In this document: positions 35,807 through 44,521 of the stretch, piece after piece | How positions within the stretch are numbered: position 1 is the first letter of the stretch | Layout: each line of letters opens with the position of its first letter | NCBI GenBank assembly: GCA_945901125.1 | Contig: CAMDKD010000011.1 | Location: forward strand, 1-64,000 | Length of the DNA stretch: 64,000 bases | Reading direction: 5' to 3' | Source of the DNA: Bordetella parapertussis | GTDB lineage: Bacteria; Pseudomonadota; Gammaproteobacteria; Burkholderiales; Burkholderiaceae_C | The notes under the pieces: model-generated | The model's input: the letters and a program-made list of their open reading frames with translations, nothing else | The model's database searches: none | Told to the model about the DNA's origin: nothing | Position numbers and translations under genes: made by a program

Positions 35807-36897
35807 GAACCATGCCCCGTTTTGTCCTGTGCGGCGGCGGGCCGCTGCTGGCGTCTTTCACCGCCGCGTCGGCGCAAACTGTTAGAGCGCGCCCGGCTGA
35901 CGCTGCGCTGATCCTGTTGGCGACGCCAGCCCAGAATCGAGGGCAGCAAACCGCGAGGCAGCAGCAGCACCACCAACACCAAAATGGCACCTATGACCAG
36001 CGAGTTGTCAATAAAGGTTTGACCGCCGAGCAACAACTTCATGGTGCCCAGCAGAACGGCGCCAATGACCGGACCCATCAAAGTACCTAAACCACCGGCA
36101 ATCACCCAGATGATGACTTCGACCGATTGACCTAAGCCAAACAAAGCCGGTGTGACGATTTCAGCCCAACTCGCAAACAAACACCCGGCCATGCCGGCCA
36201 TGGCTGCAGACAGTGAAAAAATGGCGGTTTTGTAAGCCGGTGCGTTGTAGCCCAACAGTTCGATACGCGCTTCGTTTTCACGTATACCCAACAAAATGCG
36301 GCCGAAAGCGCTGGACAAGACCCAGCGCGAAATGAGGTAGCAAAAGACCAGGCAGCACAGCACCAGGTAATACAGCGGTACCCCGAAAATTGGCGTTGAC
36401 GGATCACCCGGCACATTCAGAATGGGAAAAGCCGGAATCCCGTTGAAACCACCTAAGCGTGCATTGCCTATGCTGTAGGCGTCGCCTGCGGTAGCGCCCA
36501 TGAACTTGGCCATGATGAGCGAGAACACCAAAGTAATGACACCCATGTATACATCGCTGATGCGACCGTAAAACATCATCGCGCCTATGAGTGCGGCGAC
36601 AAAGGCAGGCAACAGAATGGCCAACATCCAAGCCGCCGTGCTTTCACCCAGATTCATGGACGTGATGGCGTAGGTATAAGCGCCGAGGCCGAAATACGCC
36701 GCATGCCCGAAGCTGAGAATACCGGCGTAGCCCCACATCAAACCCAGCGACAAGGCAAACAAAGCCCAGATACCCAGCAGCGTAGGCGTGTTGGTATCAA
36801 AGACTGCCGGCAGCAGCAACAGCAAAATAAAAACAGTCATGATCCAGCCCCATTGGGTGCGGCCTGCGCTGGAAAAATTTGAAGCGTCGCCTATCAT
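35803..36897 (-). CDS. ABC transporter permease, UrtC/LivM type (amide cluster)
   Basis: A 364-residue inner-membrane permease with GLMWGYAGILSFGHAAYFGLGAYTY and VIAGGLGTLMGPVIGAVLLG, typical of urea/short-chain amide transporters. The C-terminus is a basic extension rich in Arg, Gln and Gly that is longer than usual. It overlaps both neighbours by 4 nt. Confidence 0.88.
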   Translation of the reverse strand: MIGDASNFSSAGRTQWGWIMTVFILLLLLPAVFDTNTPTLLGIWALFALSLGLMWGYAGILSFGHAAYFGLGAYTYAITSMNLGESTAAWMLAILLPAFVAALIGAMMFYGRISDVYMGVITLVFSLIMAKFMGATAGDAYSIGNARLGGFNGIPAFPILNVPGDPSTPIFGVPLYYLVLCCLVFCYLISRWVLSSAFGRILLGIRENEARIELLGYNAPAYKTAIFSLSAAMAGMAGCLFASWAEIVTPALFGLGQSVEVIIWVIAGGLGTLMGPVIGAVLLGTMKLLLGGQTFIDNSLVIGAILVLVVLLLPRGLLPSILGWRRQQDQRSVSRARSNSLRRRGGERRQQRPAAAQDKTGHGS

Positions 36898-37760
36898 GGT
36901 GCGTTACGGAAAAAGCGGCCGGTGATGCCTTGCGGCATGAGGCGCAACAGCACCACGGCGAAGGCCAGCATGGCGATTTCCCCGATCACAGGCGTGGAGC
37001 CGAAAGACACCACCTGATTGATGGTGCCGAAAATAATGGAGCTTGACAGGGTGCCGGTGATGACAGCTGCGCCGCCGGTGATGACGGTGATGAAGGCCTT
37101 GGCAATATATGCACCGCCGGAGGAAGGCAGCAAACCGGTCAAAGGCGCAAGCACACCACCGGCCAGACCCGACAAAGCAGCACCGACAGTGAATGTCCAC
37201 ATGTAAACACGCTTGGGGTCATAACCGAGCGAAGACGCCACATCGGCGCTTTGCATGGCACCACGCGCTATCAACCCCAGACGGGTAAAGCGCATAACCA
37301 GCCACATACATAAAATCAACAAAGTGGCGATACCGATGATGAACAGGTTATAGCCACCCATTTGGAAATCACCGAGTTCGTAACCCGGAATGGGAGCCGG
37401 CACACTGACCGCCGTGTTGCCGAAAATGAAAGTGACGATACCGACGATCAACAAAGACAAGCCCCAGGTCGCCAGCATGGTGTCTATCATGCGCCCGTAA
37501 AGTTGACGCACTACCAATCGCTCGACCAGCAGGCCCAAAATGCCGACCACCAGCGGTGAAATAACCAGCATGGCGAAATAAATATTGATATCGGCCTTGG
37601 CGCAGGCAATCGTGGTGTAGCCGCCGACCATGACGAACTCACCATGCGCCAGGTTAATCACCCGCATCATGCCGAAAACAACCGCCAGCCCGGCGCTGGT
37701 CAGCACCAGAAAGGCAATCATGTAAATGATTTCAAGAAGTACAACTGCCGCGTAATCCAT
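36894..37760 (-). CDS. ABC transporter permease, UrtB/LivH type (amide cluster)
   Basis: A 288-residue permease with SAGLAVVFGMMRVINLAHGEF near the N-terminus and ITGGAAVITGTLSSSIIFG near the C-terminus. The latter loop differs from the usual GGLGSIPG form, as in UrtB-like proteins. It lies 61 bp after the binding protein gene. Confidence 0.88.
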   Translation of the reverse strand: MDYAAVVLLEIIYMIAFLVLTSAGLAVVFGMMRVINLAHGEFVMVGGYTTIACAKADINIYFAMLVISPLVVGILGLLVERLVVRQLYGRMIDTMLATWGLSLLIVGIVTFIFGNTAVSVPAPIPGYELGDFQMGGYNLFIIGIATLLILCMWLVMRFTRLGLIARGAMQSADVASSLGYDPKRVYMWTFTVGAALSGLAGGVLAPLTGLLPSSGGAYIAKAFITVITGGAAVITGTLSSSIIFGTINQVVSFGSTPVIGEIAMLAFAVVLLRLMPQGITGRFFRNAP

Positions 37761-37821
37761 GTTCGCTCTCTGAGACTTGAGCGTCCCGGCTCGCAGGAAC
37801 CGGGACGCGATCCGACAAGGT

Positions 37822-39057
37822 TTAAATCTTCACTTCGTACTGTTTGTTGTCTTTAGGATTTTTCTGCAAGTCACAGAATTGCAGCGTGTCTGAAGGCTGA
37901 CGCGCTTTGAACTGCTGCTTGATGGTCAGCTTCTGGTTTTTCACTTCCATCACGTTGATGTCCAGAATGGCGTGGTGGGTTTTCGGGTCCAACGTGACCG
38001 TGCCGCCCGGGCCTTGGATGCTGACACCGGATTCGATAGCGGCCAGCATTTTTTCGCGGTCCAGTGAACCGGCTTTCTTGACGCAAGCCGCCCACAACAT
38101 GATGCCCTGGTACTGCGACACAGCAATTTCGTGAACCAGTTTGGTGTCGCCGAAACGCTTAGCCCATTTGGCCAGAAACTCTTTGTTCGAAGGATTGGCA
38201 TTTTCCTGGCTGTAGTTACCTGCGATCAAAATGCCGTCGCCTTCTGCGGCGGACAAAGCCAGATGCTCGTTGCCCACACCGAAGGTGGTGGAACACAAAG
38301 GAATCTTTTTATTCATGCCTGACGCCGCCCATTGGCGGAAGAAAGACATGTGAGCGCCACCAACCAGGGCTGCCACGACAAACTTGGGCTTTTCCTGTTG
38401 AATCTTGGCAATGGTCGAACCGAAGTCAGCCACGTCAAGCGGGAAGAAGTTGGTTTGCAGCACTTTGCCGCCGCCCTTGGTGATGTAGTGTGTCAACCAT
38501 TTGGCAGTGATCTGACCGTAGTTGTAGTCAGCAGCCAGCACATAGGCGGTGTTACCCCATTGCTTGAGCGCTACTTCAACAATCGGCTCAACCGCTTGCG
38601 CAGGCGTGGTGCCGGTACAAACGATGTTGCGGTCACACACGCCGCCTTCGTACAACACGTTATAGAAATACAGTGAATTGGCGCGATGGAATGTCTGGCG
38701 AATGGCTTCGCGTGAAGCAGAGGTAATGCCGCCGTGGGTGACATCAACCTTGTCGTCACGTGTCAACTGTTGTGCGTATTTGGTGTAGAGCGCAATGTCT
38801 GATTGCGAGTCATATTGCACCACCTGGATTTTGCGACCCAGCAGTCCGCCGGCAGCGTTGATTTCCTCTGCCGCCAGAGTGGTGGCCATCACCATGGGCT
38901 TGCCATAGGCGTCCAGATTGCCCGAGTTGTCCAGAATAGAACCGAGTTTGATCGGTGCGCCCTCAGCCAGAACCAGCTCAAAAGGGATAGTGGCGCCCAG
39001 TGCGGTCAGACCGGCTGTACCAGTTCCTGCCAAAAATTGGCGGCGTGAAAAGCTCAT
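37822..39057 (-). CDS. ABC transporter substrate-binding protein, UrtA/FmdD-like (amide cluster)
   Basis: A 411-residue binding protein. MSFSRRQFLAGTGTAG gives a twin-arginine-type signal, so export may be by Tat. The mature part has IKLGSILDNSGNLDAYGKPM, INAAGGLLGRKIQVVQYDSQSD and a Cys pair in EGGVCDRNIVCTG, the pattern of urea and short-chain-amide binding proteins. ATG 39057 follows AGGAG; an extension of 42 codons is rejected. It heads the operon carrying two amidases, so an amide ligand is likely. Confidence 0.87.
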   Translation of the reverse strand: MSFSRRQFLAGTGTAGLTALGATIPFELVLAEGAPIKLGSILDNSGNLDAYGKPMVMATTLAAEEINAAGGLLGRKIQVVQYDSQSDIALYTKYAQQLTRDDKVDVTHGGITSASREAIRQTFHRANSLYFYNVLYEGGVCDRNIVCTGTTPAQAVEPIVEVALKQWGNTAYVLAADYNYGQITAKWLTHYITKGGGKVLQTNFFPLDVADFGSTIAKIQQEKPKFVVAALVGGAHMSFFRQWAASGMNKKIPLCSTTFGVGNEHLALSAAEGDGILIAGNYSQENANPSNKEFLAKWAKRFGDTKLVHEIAVSQYQGIMLWAACVKKAGSLDREKMLAAIESGVSIQGPGGTVTLDPKTHHAILDINVMEVKNQKLTIKQQFKARQPSDTLQFCDLQKNPKDNKQYEVKI

Positions 39058-39136
39058 GGTGATACTCCTGAAAATTGAGCAGATTGCTCTTGGGTTGGGG
39101 AAGCGAAAACGGGTGAATGAATCAAGTGATGCGGCA

Positions 39137-40756
39137 TCAGACCTTCTTGTCGCCACCGGGCGCAGGCTTGCCGGCAGCAGCATCTATGGAACCGGAGAGA
39201 TCAACGCCGATCTGGTCACCGATGCTTTTGAGCGCTGGCAATTGCAAAGCCATGCCCAAAATACTGTCCATCACCTGGGTCACAGGTGGCTTGCCTGCGC
39301 CGCCATCGGAAGCGCCGTCGGCACCTGAGCCGCCTGCGCCATTGGTGGCACCAAAACCGCTGACATGGTTGATACGGATGCTGTCGATTTTTTCGATAGG
39401 TTTCATCATGTGCGACATGATTTCCGGCAAACGATCCAGACGGTATTGCTCGAGCTTCATGTGCAACACCGGGGTACTGAGCGCGTTCTCAGCCTCAATC
39501 AACGCACGCGAACCTTCAGACTCGGCGAGCATGCGGGCTTTTTCGGCAGTTGCGCGGGTGTGCGTGGCTTCGGCTTCGGCTTTGGCGCGCTTGAGTAAAA
39601 CCGTGACTTCGGTCGCCGCATTGGCTTCAGCCACTTCACCGGATTCTTTGACGCGTTTGATGGCCATCTCTAATGAGCGATCCGCCACGGCGCGCTCGCG
39701 GTCGGTCTGCACTTTTTCCTGCGCCAGAATGACCTCGATACGGGCGAGTTCTGCGGCTGCCTGGGCATGCGCTTCTTCCGCCTGCTTGGCCGACAAAGTG
39801 ATGGAGCTTTCCAGCTTGCGCACTTCTGAATTCAACTGGGCTTCGATTTCAGATTTGCGCAATTCACGCTGCTTTTCTATCTCGCGCATGCGGGTTTCCT
39901 GCTCACGACCGATTCGTGCAGCCTCTGAGGCCGCCTGAGATTCTTCCCGTGAACGCGCGGTTTCAGCGTCGCTTTGCGACTTGATTTTTTCGATCTCAAG
40001 GCGCTGGCTGATCTGTGCCTCTTCTTCTTGCTGGTTCAGCAGCAAGCGCTGTTTGGTGGCATCTAACTGTGTTTGACGAACAGAGATATCCGCCTCGGCT
40101 TCGATTTGCACCCGCTTTTTGCGGTTGACCGCAATGATTTCAGCCAGGCGGCGCATACCGACTGAGTTGAAAGCATTGTTTTCGTCAAGCGCAGAAAAAG
40201 AAGTCTGGTCTAAACGGGTCAAGGACACAGAGTCCAGCACCACACCGTTTTCAGCCAGATTGCCCTTGAGCAAAGCGGAAATATCGGCGACAAATTGCGA
40301 GCGCTTTTCGTGGATCTGATCCATGGTGCGGCTCGCGGCAATGGCTTGCACCGCGTCAATGAAACGGCCTTCGAGCAGGTTACGCATACCTTCGGGGTTG
40401 AAGGCTTTAGAGCCTAAAGACTGAGCCGCAGTGGCCACGCCTTCAATGGTGGGTTGCACCCGAACATAAAACTCGAGCTCGGCATCGACCCGCATGCGGT
40501 CCTCGGTAATCAAGGATTTTTCAGCCACCCTGCGCACTTCAACGCGTATGGTTCGCAAATTGATCTCGTCAATCTTGTGCAGAAAAGGCAGGGACAGGCA
40601 ACCGCCTGAAATAAGCGTCTTTTGTCCGCCGAAACCGGTGCGGATGATGGCAACGTCACGACTGGACTTGCGGTAGAAATGATTCAAAAAAGTGACCAGC
40701 GCAGCTATCACGACAACCAGAACCACCACCCCAAACAGCCAGGCCAGCACAATCAT
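39137..40756 (-). CDS. Flotillin-like SPFH-domain membrane protein (YqiK-like)
   Basis: A 539-residue protein. One N-terminal membrane segment (residues 3-25) precedes an SPFH/band-7 domain (about 35-230), then a long charged coiled coil (about 235-430, rich in Glu, Ala, Arg and Gln) and a Gly/Ala-rich tail. Flotillins scaffold membrane microdomains. The usual NfeD partner is not next to it. It lies 79 bp upstream of the amide-cluster binding protein on the same strand; whether they share a transcript is unclear. Confidence 0.88.
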   Translation of the reverse strand: MIVLAWLFGVVVLVVVIAALVTFLNHFYRKSSRDVAIIRTGFGGQKTLISGGCLSLPFLHKIDEINLRTIRVEVRRVAEKSLITEDRMRVDAELEFYVRVQPTIEGVATAAQSLGSKAFNPEGMRNLLEGRFIDAVQAIAASRTMDQIHEKRSQFVADISALLKGNLAENGVVLDSVSLTRLDQTSFSALDENNAFNSVGMRRLAEIIAVNRKKRVQIEAEADISVRQTQLDATKQRLLLNQQEEEAQISQRLEIEKIKSQSDAETARSREESQAASEAARIGREQETRMREIEKQRELRKSEIEAQLNSEVRKLESSITLSAKQAEEAHAQAAAELARIEVILAQEKVQTDRERAVADRSLEMAIKRVKESGEVAEANAATEVTVLLKRAKAEAEATHTRATAEKARMLAESEGSRALIEAENALSTPVLHMKLEQYRLDRLPEIMSHMMKPIEKIDSIRINHVSGFGATNGAGGSGADGASDGGAGKPPVTQVMDSILGMALQLPALKSIGDQIGVDLSGSIDAAAGKPAPGGDKKV

Positions 40757-41113
40757 GAAAAATCTCCCGGGATGATAAGTAACCCAAAAAAATTCATTCT
40801 AGGTTTATTCTGGCGGCGCTGTCTACGTAATACCCCTGTTAATTCAATAGGTAGCATTTCTTGAGTTTTTTAACGGGCTTAGCGGATAAACGCACAGAGA
40901 TGGTGTTTTTTACCATCTTCATGACGCAATAAGTCGCGAGCGAATTTCTCATATTGAGACATTGCTTTGAAACACCGGACAGTTATCGGCTCGATCGCAG
41001 TCTGGTGAACAGAGGCCTTACATTCAAGGACAAGCTTTCTGTCGACAGTAGGCTCAAACGAAAGTGCAAGAACGCATTGCCTATCAATCATTCAACAAAA
41101 ACGGGAGAACACC
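40757..41113. other. 357-bp intergenic region between flotillin and the PcaC-like gene
   Basis: The genes on both sides point away from this region, so it should hold two promoters. It contains a 7-bp hairpin with a T-rich loop (AGATGGT 40898-40904, ACCATCT 40912-40918). A 70-codon minus-strand frame at 40879-41091 has no recognisable domain or ribosome site and I do not call it a gene. The AACGGGAGAACACC before 41114 supplies the downstream ribosome site. Confidence 0.5.
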
Positions 41114-41491
41114 ATGGACAGCCATTCTTTTGAAAAGGGCTTGAAAACCCGCCGCGAAGTGCTTGGCGCAGAGTATGTCGACACCTCATTGAAAAACGCC
41201 GACGACTTCAATATGCCTATGCAGGAACTGGTCACCCAATATTGCTGGGACGAAATCTGGAACCGCCCGGGGCTGGACCGCCGCACCCGCAGCATCATCA
41301 ACCTGGCCATGTTGACCGCCTTGAACCGCCCGCATGAACTCAAGCTGCATGTGCGCGGCGCGGTCAACAACGGACTGAGCAAAGAAGAAATCTCAGAAAT
41401 CTTTCTGCAAACCGCCATTTATTGCGGTGTACCGGCTGCCATCGACAGTTTCCGGGGCGCCAAGGAAGTGTTCAAAGAGATGGGGATTTGA
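41114..41491 (+). CDS. Carboxymuconolactone decarboxylase family protein, PcaC-like
   Basis: A 125-residue all-helical AhpD-like fold protein. The segment LDRRTRSIINLAMLTALNRPHELKLHVRGAVNNG and IFLQTAIYCGVPAA closely follow PcaC gamma-carboxymuconolactone decarboxylase. The AhpD-type CxxC is absent, in keeping with a decarboxylase. No other pca genes of the protocatechuate branch are near, so its true substrate is unsure. It is followed two bases later by the dehydrogenase gene. Confidence 0.8.
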   Translation: MDSHSFEKGLKTRREVLGAEYVDTSLKNADDFNMPMQELVTQYCWDEIWNRPGLDRRTRSIINLAMLTALNRPHELKLHVRGAVNNGLSKEEISEIFLQTAIYCGVPAAIDSFRGAKEVFKEMGI

Positions 41492-41493
41492 GC

Positions 41494-42378
41494 TTGAGCG
41501 CACCTGTCATTGCCTTTATAGGCCTGGGTCAAATGGGACTGCCCATGGTTGGCAATCTGCTGCGCGCTGGACATAAGGTGCAGGCTTTTGACCTGAACCC
41601 GCATGCCGCCGATACTTTGCAAAGCGACCCTTTATTCAGCCGGGCCGACTCGGCGGCCGCCACGCTGTCGCAAGCGGATATCGTCATTTTGATGCTGCCC
41701 GACAGCAAAGTTGTCGACGGTTTGCTGTGGAACGGCGCGCCTTCGCTGGCTGATGTGTTGACGCCTTCGCAGATTCTGATCGACATGGGTTCGTCGGATC
41801 CGGTCAGGTCGCGGGAAAACTTCGACAAACTGGCGGCCAAAGGAATTGCCTTTGTCGATGCGCCTGTATCGGGCGGTGTGAAACGCGCGGTTGACGGCAG
41901 TTTGTCCATCATGATCGGCGGCGAAACATCGGCGGTTGACACAGTACGCACTGTGCTTCAAGCCATGGGCAAAAACCTGGTGCATCTGGGTGCTGCCGGT
42001 GCCGGTCACGCGGTCAAGGCTTTGAACAACTATGTCTCAGCCTCAGGCTTACTGGCCGTCAGCGAAGCCTTGGCTGCGGCAGAACAGTTCGGCATAGACC
42101 CGCATCTGGTGAATCAAGTTTTCAATACGTCCACCGGGCGCAACAACACCACCGATGTGAAAGTGGAGAACTTCATGTTGTCCGGCAGTTTCAACTCCGG
42201 ATTCGCGCTGGCCTTGATGCGCAAGGATTTGCAGACTGCGCTGGGCTTTATTGAACGCATGGGCACACCTGACCACCAGGTCGCCGCTTGTACCCGCACC
42301 TGGGTAGACGCTGAAAGCGCGTTGAAACCCGGGGCAGATCACACCGAGATGTACAAATTCATACGCCACGCCTCTTAA
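41494..42378 (+). CDS. NAD(P)-dependent 3-hydroxyisobutyrate dehydrogenase-family oxidoreductase
   Basis: A 294-residue beta-hydroxyacid dehydrogenase. The N-terminal GLGQMGLPM nucleotide-binding loop, DAPVSGGVKRA substrate motif, GAAGAGHAVKALNNY with catalytic Lys, and a C-terminal helical domain are intact. TTG at 41494 with GGGG 8 bp upstream is my choice; a TTG two codons earlier overlaps the PcaC-like stop. Substrate is not fixed; glyoxylate/tartronate semialdehyde or hydroxyisobutyrate are possible. Confidence 0.83.
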   Translation: MSAPVIAFIGLGQMGLPMVGNLLRAGHKVQAFDLNPHAADTLQSDPLFSRADSAAATLSQADIVILMLPDSKVVDGLLWNGAPSLADVLTPSQILIDMGSSDPVRSRENFDKLAAKGIAFVDAPVSGGVKRAVDGSLSIMIGGETSAVDTVRTVLQAMGKNLVHLGAAGAGHAVKALNNYVSASGLLAVSEALAAAEQFGIDPHLVNQVFNTSTGRNNTTDVKVENFMLSGSFNSGFALALMRKDLQTALGFIERMGTPDHQVAACTRTWVDAESALKPGADHTEMYKFIRHAS

Positions 42379-42406
42379 TGCTTTGACGCAAACGCATTCC
42401 TTGAAC

Positions 42407-42790
42407 ATGTCAATGCTTGACGCCATCCGCCAATGGGCACGCCGCATCAAACAAGATGCGGTGATGCTGTGGTTTGCCTGCCGCGATCCGCGAACCCCGT
42501 GGCTACCGAAAATCATTTGCATGCTTGCGGTCGCCTATGCCTTAAGTCCTGTCGATCTGATCCCCGACTTTATTCCGGTGCTGGGTTACCTGGACGACGC
42601 CATTCTTTTACCCGCCATGATCTGGCTGGCGGTGAAATTGCTGCCAGCCGAAGTGGTCAGCGACTGCCGCGCTCAGGCTGCCGAATGGATGCAACACAAT
42701 GAACGCAAGCCGGTCAGTCGCTGGGGCCTGGTGTTTGTGCTGTCGGTCTGGGTTCTGGCACTGCTGATGTTGGCCTGGTGGTGGTTGTAA
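42407..42790 (+). CDS. DUF1232 (YkvA-like) membrane protein
   Basis: A 127-residue protein with the DUF1232 core KIICMLAVAYALSPVDLIPDFIPVLGYLDDAI and a second hydrophobic segment near the C-terminus (about 108-126, ending LAWWWL). The family is widespread and of unknown function. ATG 42407 is used; an earlier TTG in frame lacks a ribosome site. Confidence 0.75.
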   Translation: MSMLDAIRQWARRIKQDAVMLWFACRDPRTPWLPKIICMLAVAYALSPVDLIPDFIPVLGYLDDAILLPAMIWLAVKLLPAEVVSDCRAQAAEWMQHNERKPVSRWGLVFVLSVWVLALLMLAWWWL

Positions 42791-42889
42791 TGGCTTGTCG
42801 TCATCAAATCCAAAGCCGACCTTGAAACTGCTGCAATGCAAAGCCATACAATTTCCCCTCAGGTTGCCTGTAGCGAATAGAAAGTTATT

Positions 42890-43471
42890 TTGGAATCTTT
42901 GCTTGTATCCACCGGGGTGGTGGCACTTGCCGAAATCGGCGATAAAACCCAATTGCTGGCCTTTATTCTGGCGGCGCGTTTTAAAAAACCTCTTCCCATC
43001 ATTGCAGGCATTCTGGTGGCCACCTTGTTCAACCATGGGCTTGCAGGTGCATTGGGCGCTTGGATCACCGCCATGGTCGACCCCTCGATTCTGCGTTGGG
43101 TGCTGGGTGTGTCATTCATTGCCATGGCGGTATGGACGCTGATCCCCGACAAAATCGAAGAGGAAGAAACCGAAGTCGCACTCAAACTAGGCGTGTTCGG
43201 CGCCACATTGGTCACCTTCTTTCTGGCCGAGATGGGCGACAAAACACAAATTGCCACGGTGGCTTTGGCGGCGCATTACCCTTCCCCGCTGATGGTGGTG
43301 GCAGGCACCACGCTGGGCATGTTGATTGCCGATGTACCTGCGGTATTCATTGGTGACAAACTGGCCGATCGCATTCCTATGAAACTGGTGCACCGTATTG
43401 CTGCCGCCATTTTTGCGGGCTTGGGCGTAGCGACTTTGCTGGGTGCAGGTCAAAACTTGATGGCTTATTGA
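42890..43471 (+). CDS. GDT1/UPF0016-family manganese (calcium) exporter
   Basis: A 193-residue inner-membrane protein with two homologous halves. Each carries the E-x-GDKTQ motif: ALAEIGDKTQLLA near residue 15 and AEMGDKTQIAT near residue 107. The family exports Mn2+ in bacteria. The start is a TTG, supported by the typical MESLLVSTGVVALAEIGDKTQ beginning. The 99-bp leader shows no recognisable yybP-ykoY element. Its end overlaps the convergent gene by 7 nt. Confidence 0.87.
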   Translation: MESLLVSTGVVALAEIGDKTQLLAFILAARFKKPLPIIAGILVATLFNHGLAGALGAWITAMVDPSILRWVLGVSFIAMAVWTLIPDKIEEEETEVALKLGVFGATLVTFFLAEMGDKTQIATVALAAHYPSPLMVVAGTTLGMLIADVPAVFIGDKLADRIPMKLVHRIAAAIFAGLGVATLLGAGQNLMAY

Positions 43472-44436
43472 TCCGGGTGCCGGGTACAACTTCTAAACAC
43501 TTCAGAGTACATGCGCAAGCGTTCACGGCTGGGCATTTGCGTGTCTGAAATCAAATCGGCGATATCGCCTGTGAGCTGCAAAAACTCCGGGTTGCAATGG
43601 TGTTTGATGCTGTTGGTGTAAATGGTTTTAGGCTGCCACTGGTTTTCGCGCATTAGGAAAGCGTAGTGCACCAACTCGTGCCCCAGCGCCCAGTTCACCA
43701 TAGAGCGGCTCCAGGCTTGCAAGGTGCGCGGCGATACATTGATTTGCAACGTATTGCCGGGCTGGTCTTCAGAAGGGAATTCAAACACCATGCGCGCACT
43801 GGTGGGTAAGGACGGCTGAATCACCAAGCGCGGCAAAGGCGCATCCGCTGGTGCGCCGATTTTGGATTTGACGAAATTCCAGATCAAAGTCAAGGCTTGA
43901 CTGTCAAAGGTCTTGTCTGCCGACGGTGCTGCCGCCAAAGTGATGTTTGCTGCATTGGAATAGTCGGCTTCAAGTTGTCTGGCCTGTACCTCGGCGAACC
44001 TGAAGTTCAACATGCAAACTTCCAGATCCAGGCTCAGCGGCGGCACCATGACGTTGTTATGCGTCGCCAGATTGGCCTGCATTTGCTGACTGAAGTCGCG
44101 GCTGAATACAGCCTGGCGCTGAACCGCTTCGAGTTCTGTGACGCCGCTTTTGATGCTCAAAAAATAACCGATACGGGCATACATATCGCTGTGCGATAAA
44201 TACGCGTTGGCGCTGCGACGCTGCTCATCGTGTACCGGGTTGGCGGCGAAAAAATTGCCTATGGTCTCGAACATGGTGGCGCAGCGGCTGGCCACATAGG
44301 CGAGTTCGGCTTTTTCCTCTTTCCAGTTTGGATGCTCTAGCGTCCAGCTGTGCAGCCTGGGCAGGTCTTGGGCCTGCGATGTTGTACACAGGCAGAACAA
44401 TGAAATGAGAAATACCCGCAGCCACATGCACGTCAC
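43465..44436 (-). CDS. Secreted protein with HExxH motif, putative metalloprotease
   Basis: A 323-residue exported protein of no family I recognise. A signal peptide ends near TSQAQ (residues 19-23). HELVH at residues 253-257 is a zinc-protease-like HExxH motif, with downstream histidines in IKHHCNPEF (about 279-280) as possible further ligands. The three Cys residues in the N-terminal half could form a disulfide. It lies 85 bp after paaE on the same strand, so it may be read through from the paa operon, though a functional link is not evident. Confidence 0.7.
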   Translation of the reverse strand: MTCMWLRVFLISLFCLCTTSQAQDLPRLHSWTLEHPNWKEEKAELAYVASRCATMFETIGNFFAANPVHDEQRRSANAYLSHSDMYARIGYFLSIKSGVTELEAVQRQAVFSRDFSQQMQANLATHNNVMVPPLSLDLEVCMLNFRFAEVQARQLEADYSNAANITLAAAPSADKTFDSQALTLIWNFVKSKIGAPADAPLPRLVIQPSLPTSARMVFEFPSEDQPGNTLQINVSPRTLQAWSRSMVNWALGHELVHYAFLMRENQWQPKTIYTNSIKHHCNPEFLQLTGDIADLISDTQMPSRERLRMYSEVFRSCTRHPDQ

Positions 44437-44521
44437 CCTGATTCGTTAATGGCATATTAATCCAGCCCGGGGCTGTGCGCCTGTGCTGCGTCAATGCACC
44501 CGTGGCTCAGGGGTATTCAAT

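Noticed and set aside
40879..41091. Open frame of 70 codons on the minus strand between flotillin and the PcaC-like gene
   Set aside because: No ribosome site, no recognisable domain and no coding-like conservation signal visible; kept as intergenic.
41114..42378. Protocatechuate (pca) pathway fragment
   Set aside because: Only a PcaC-like protein is present; its partner is a hydroxyisobutyrate dehydrogenase-like enzyme and no pcaB, pcaD or pcaGH is near.
42791..42889. Possible yybP-ykoY manganese riboswitch before the GDT1-type exporter
   Set aside because: The 99-bp leader is short and lacks the conserved purine-rich loops I would expect.
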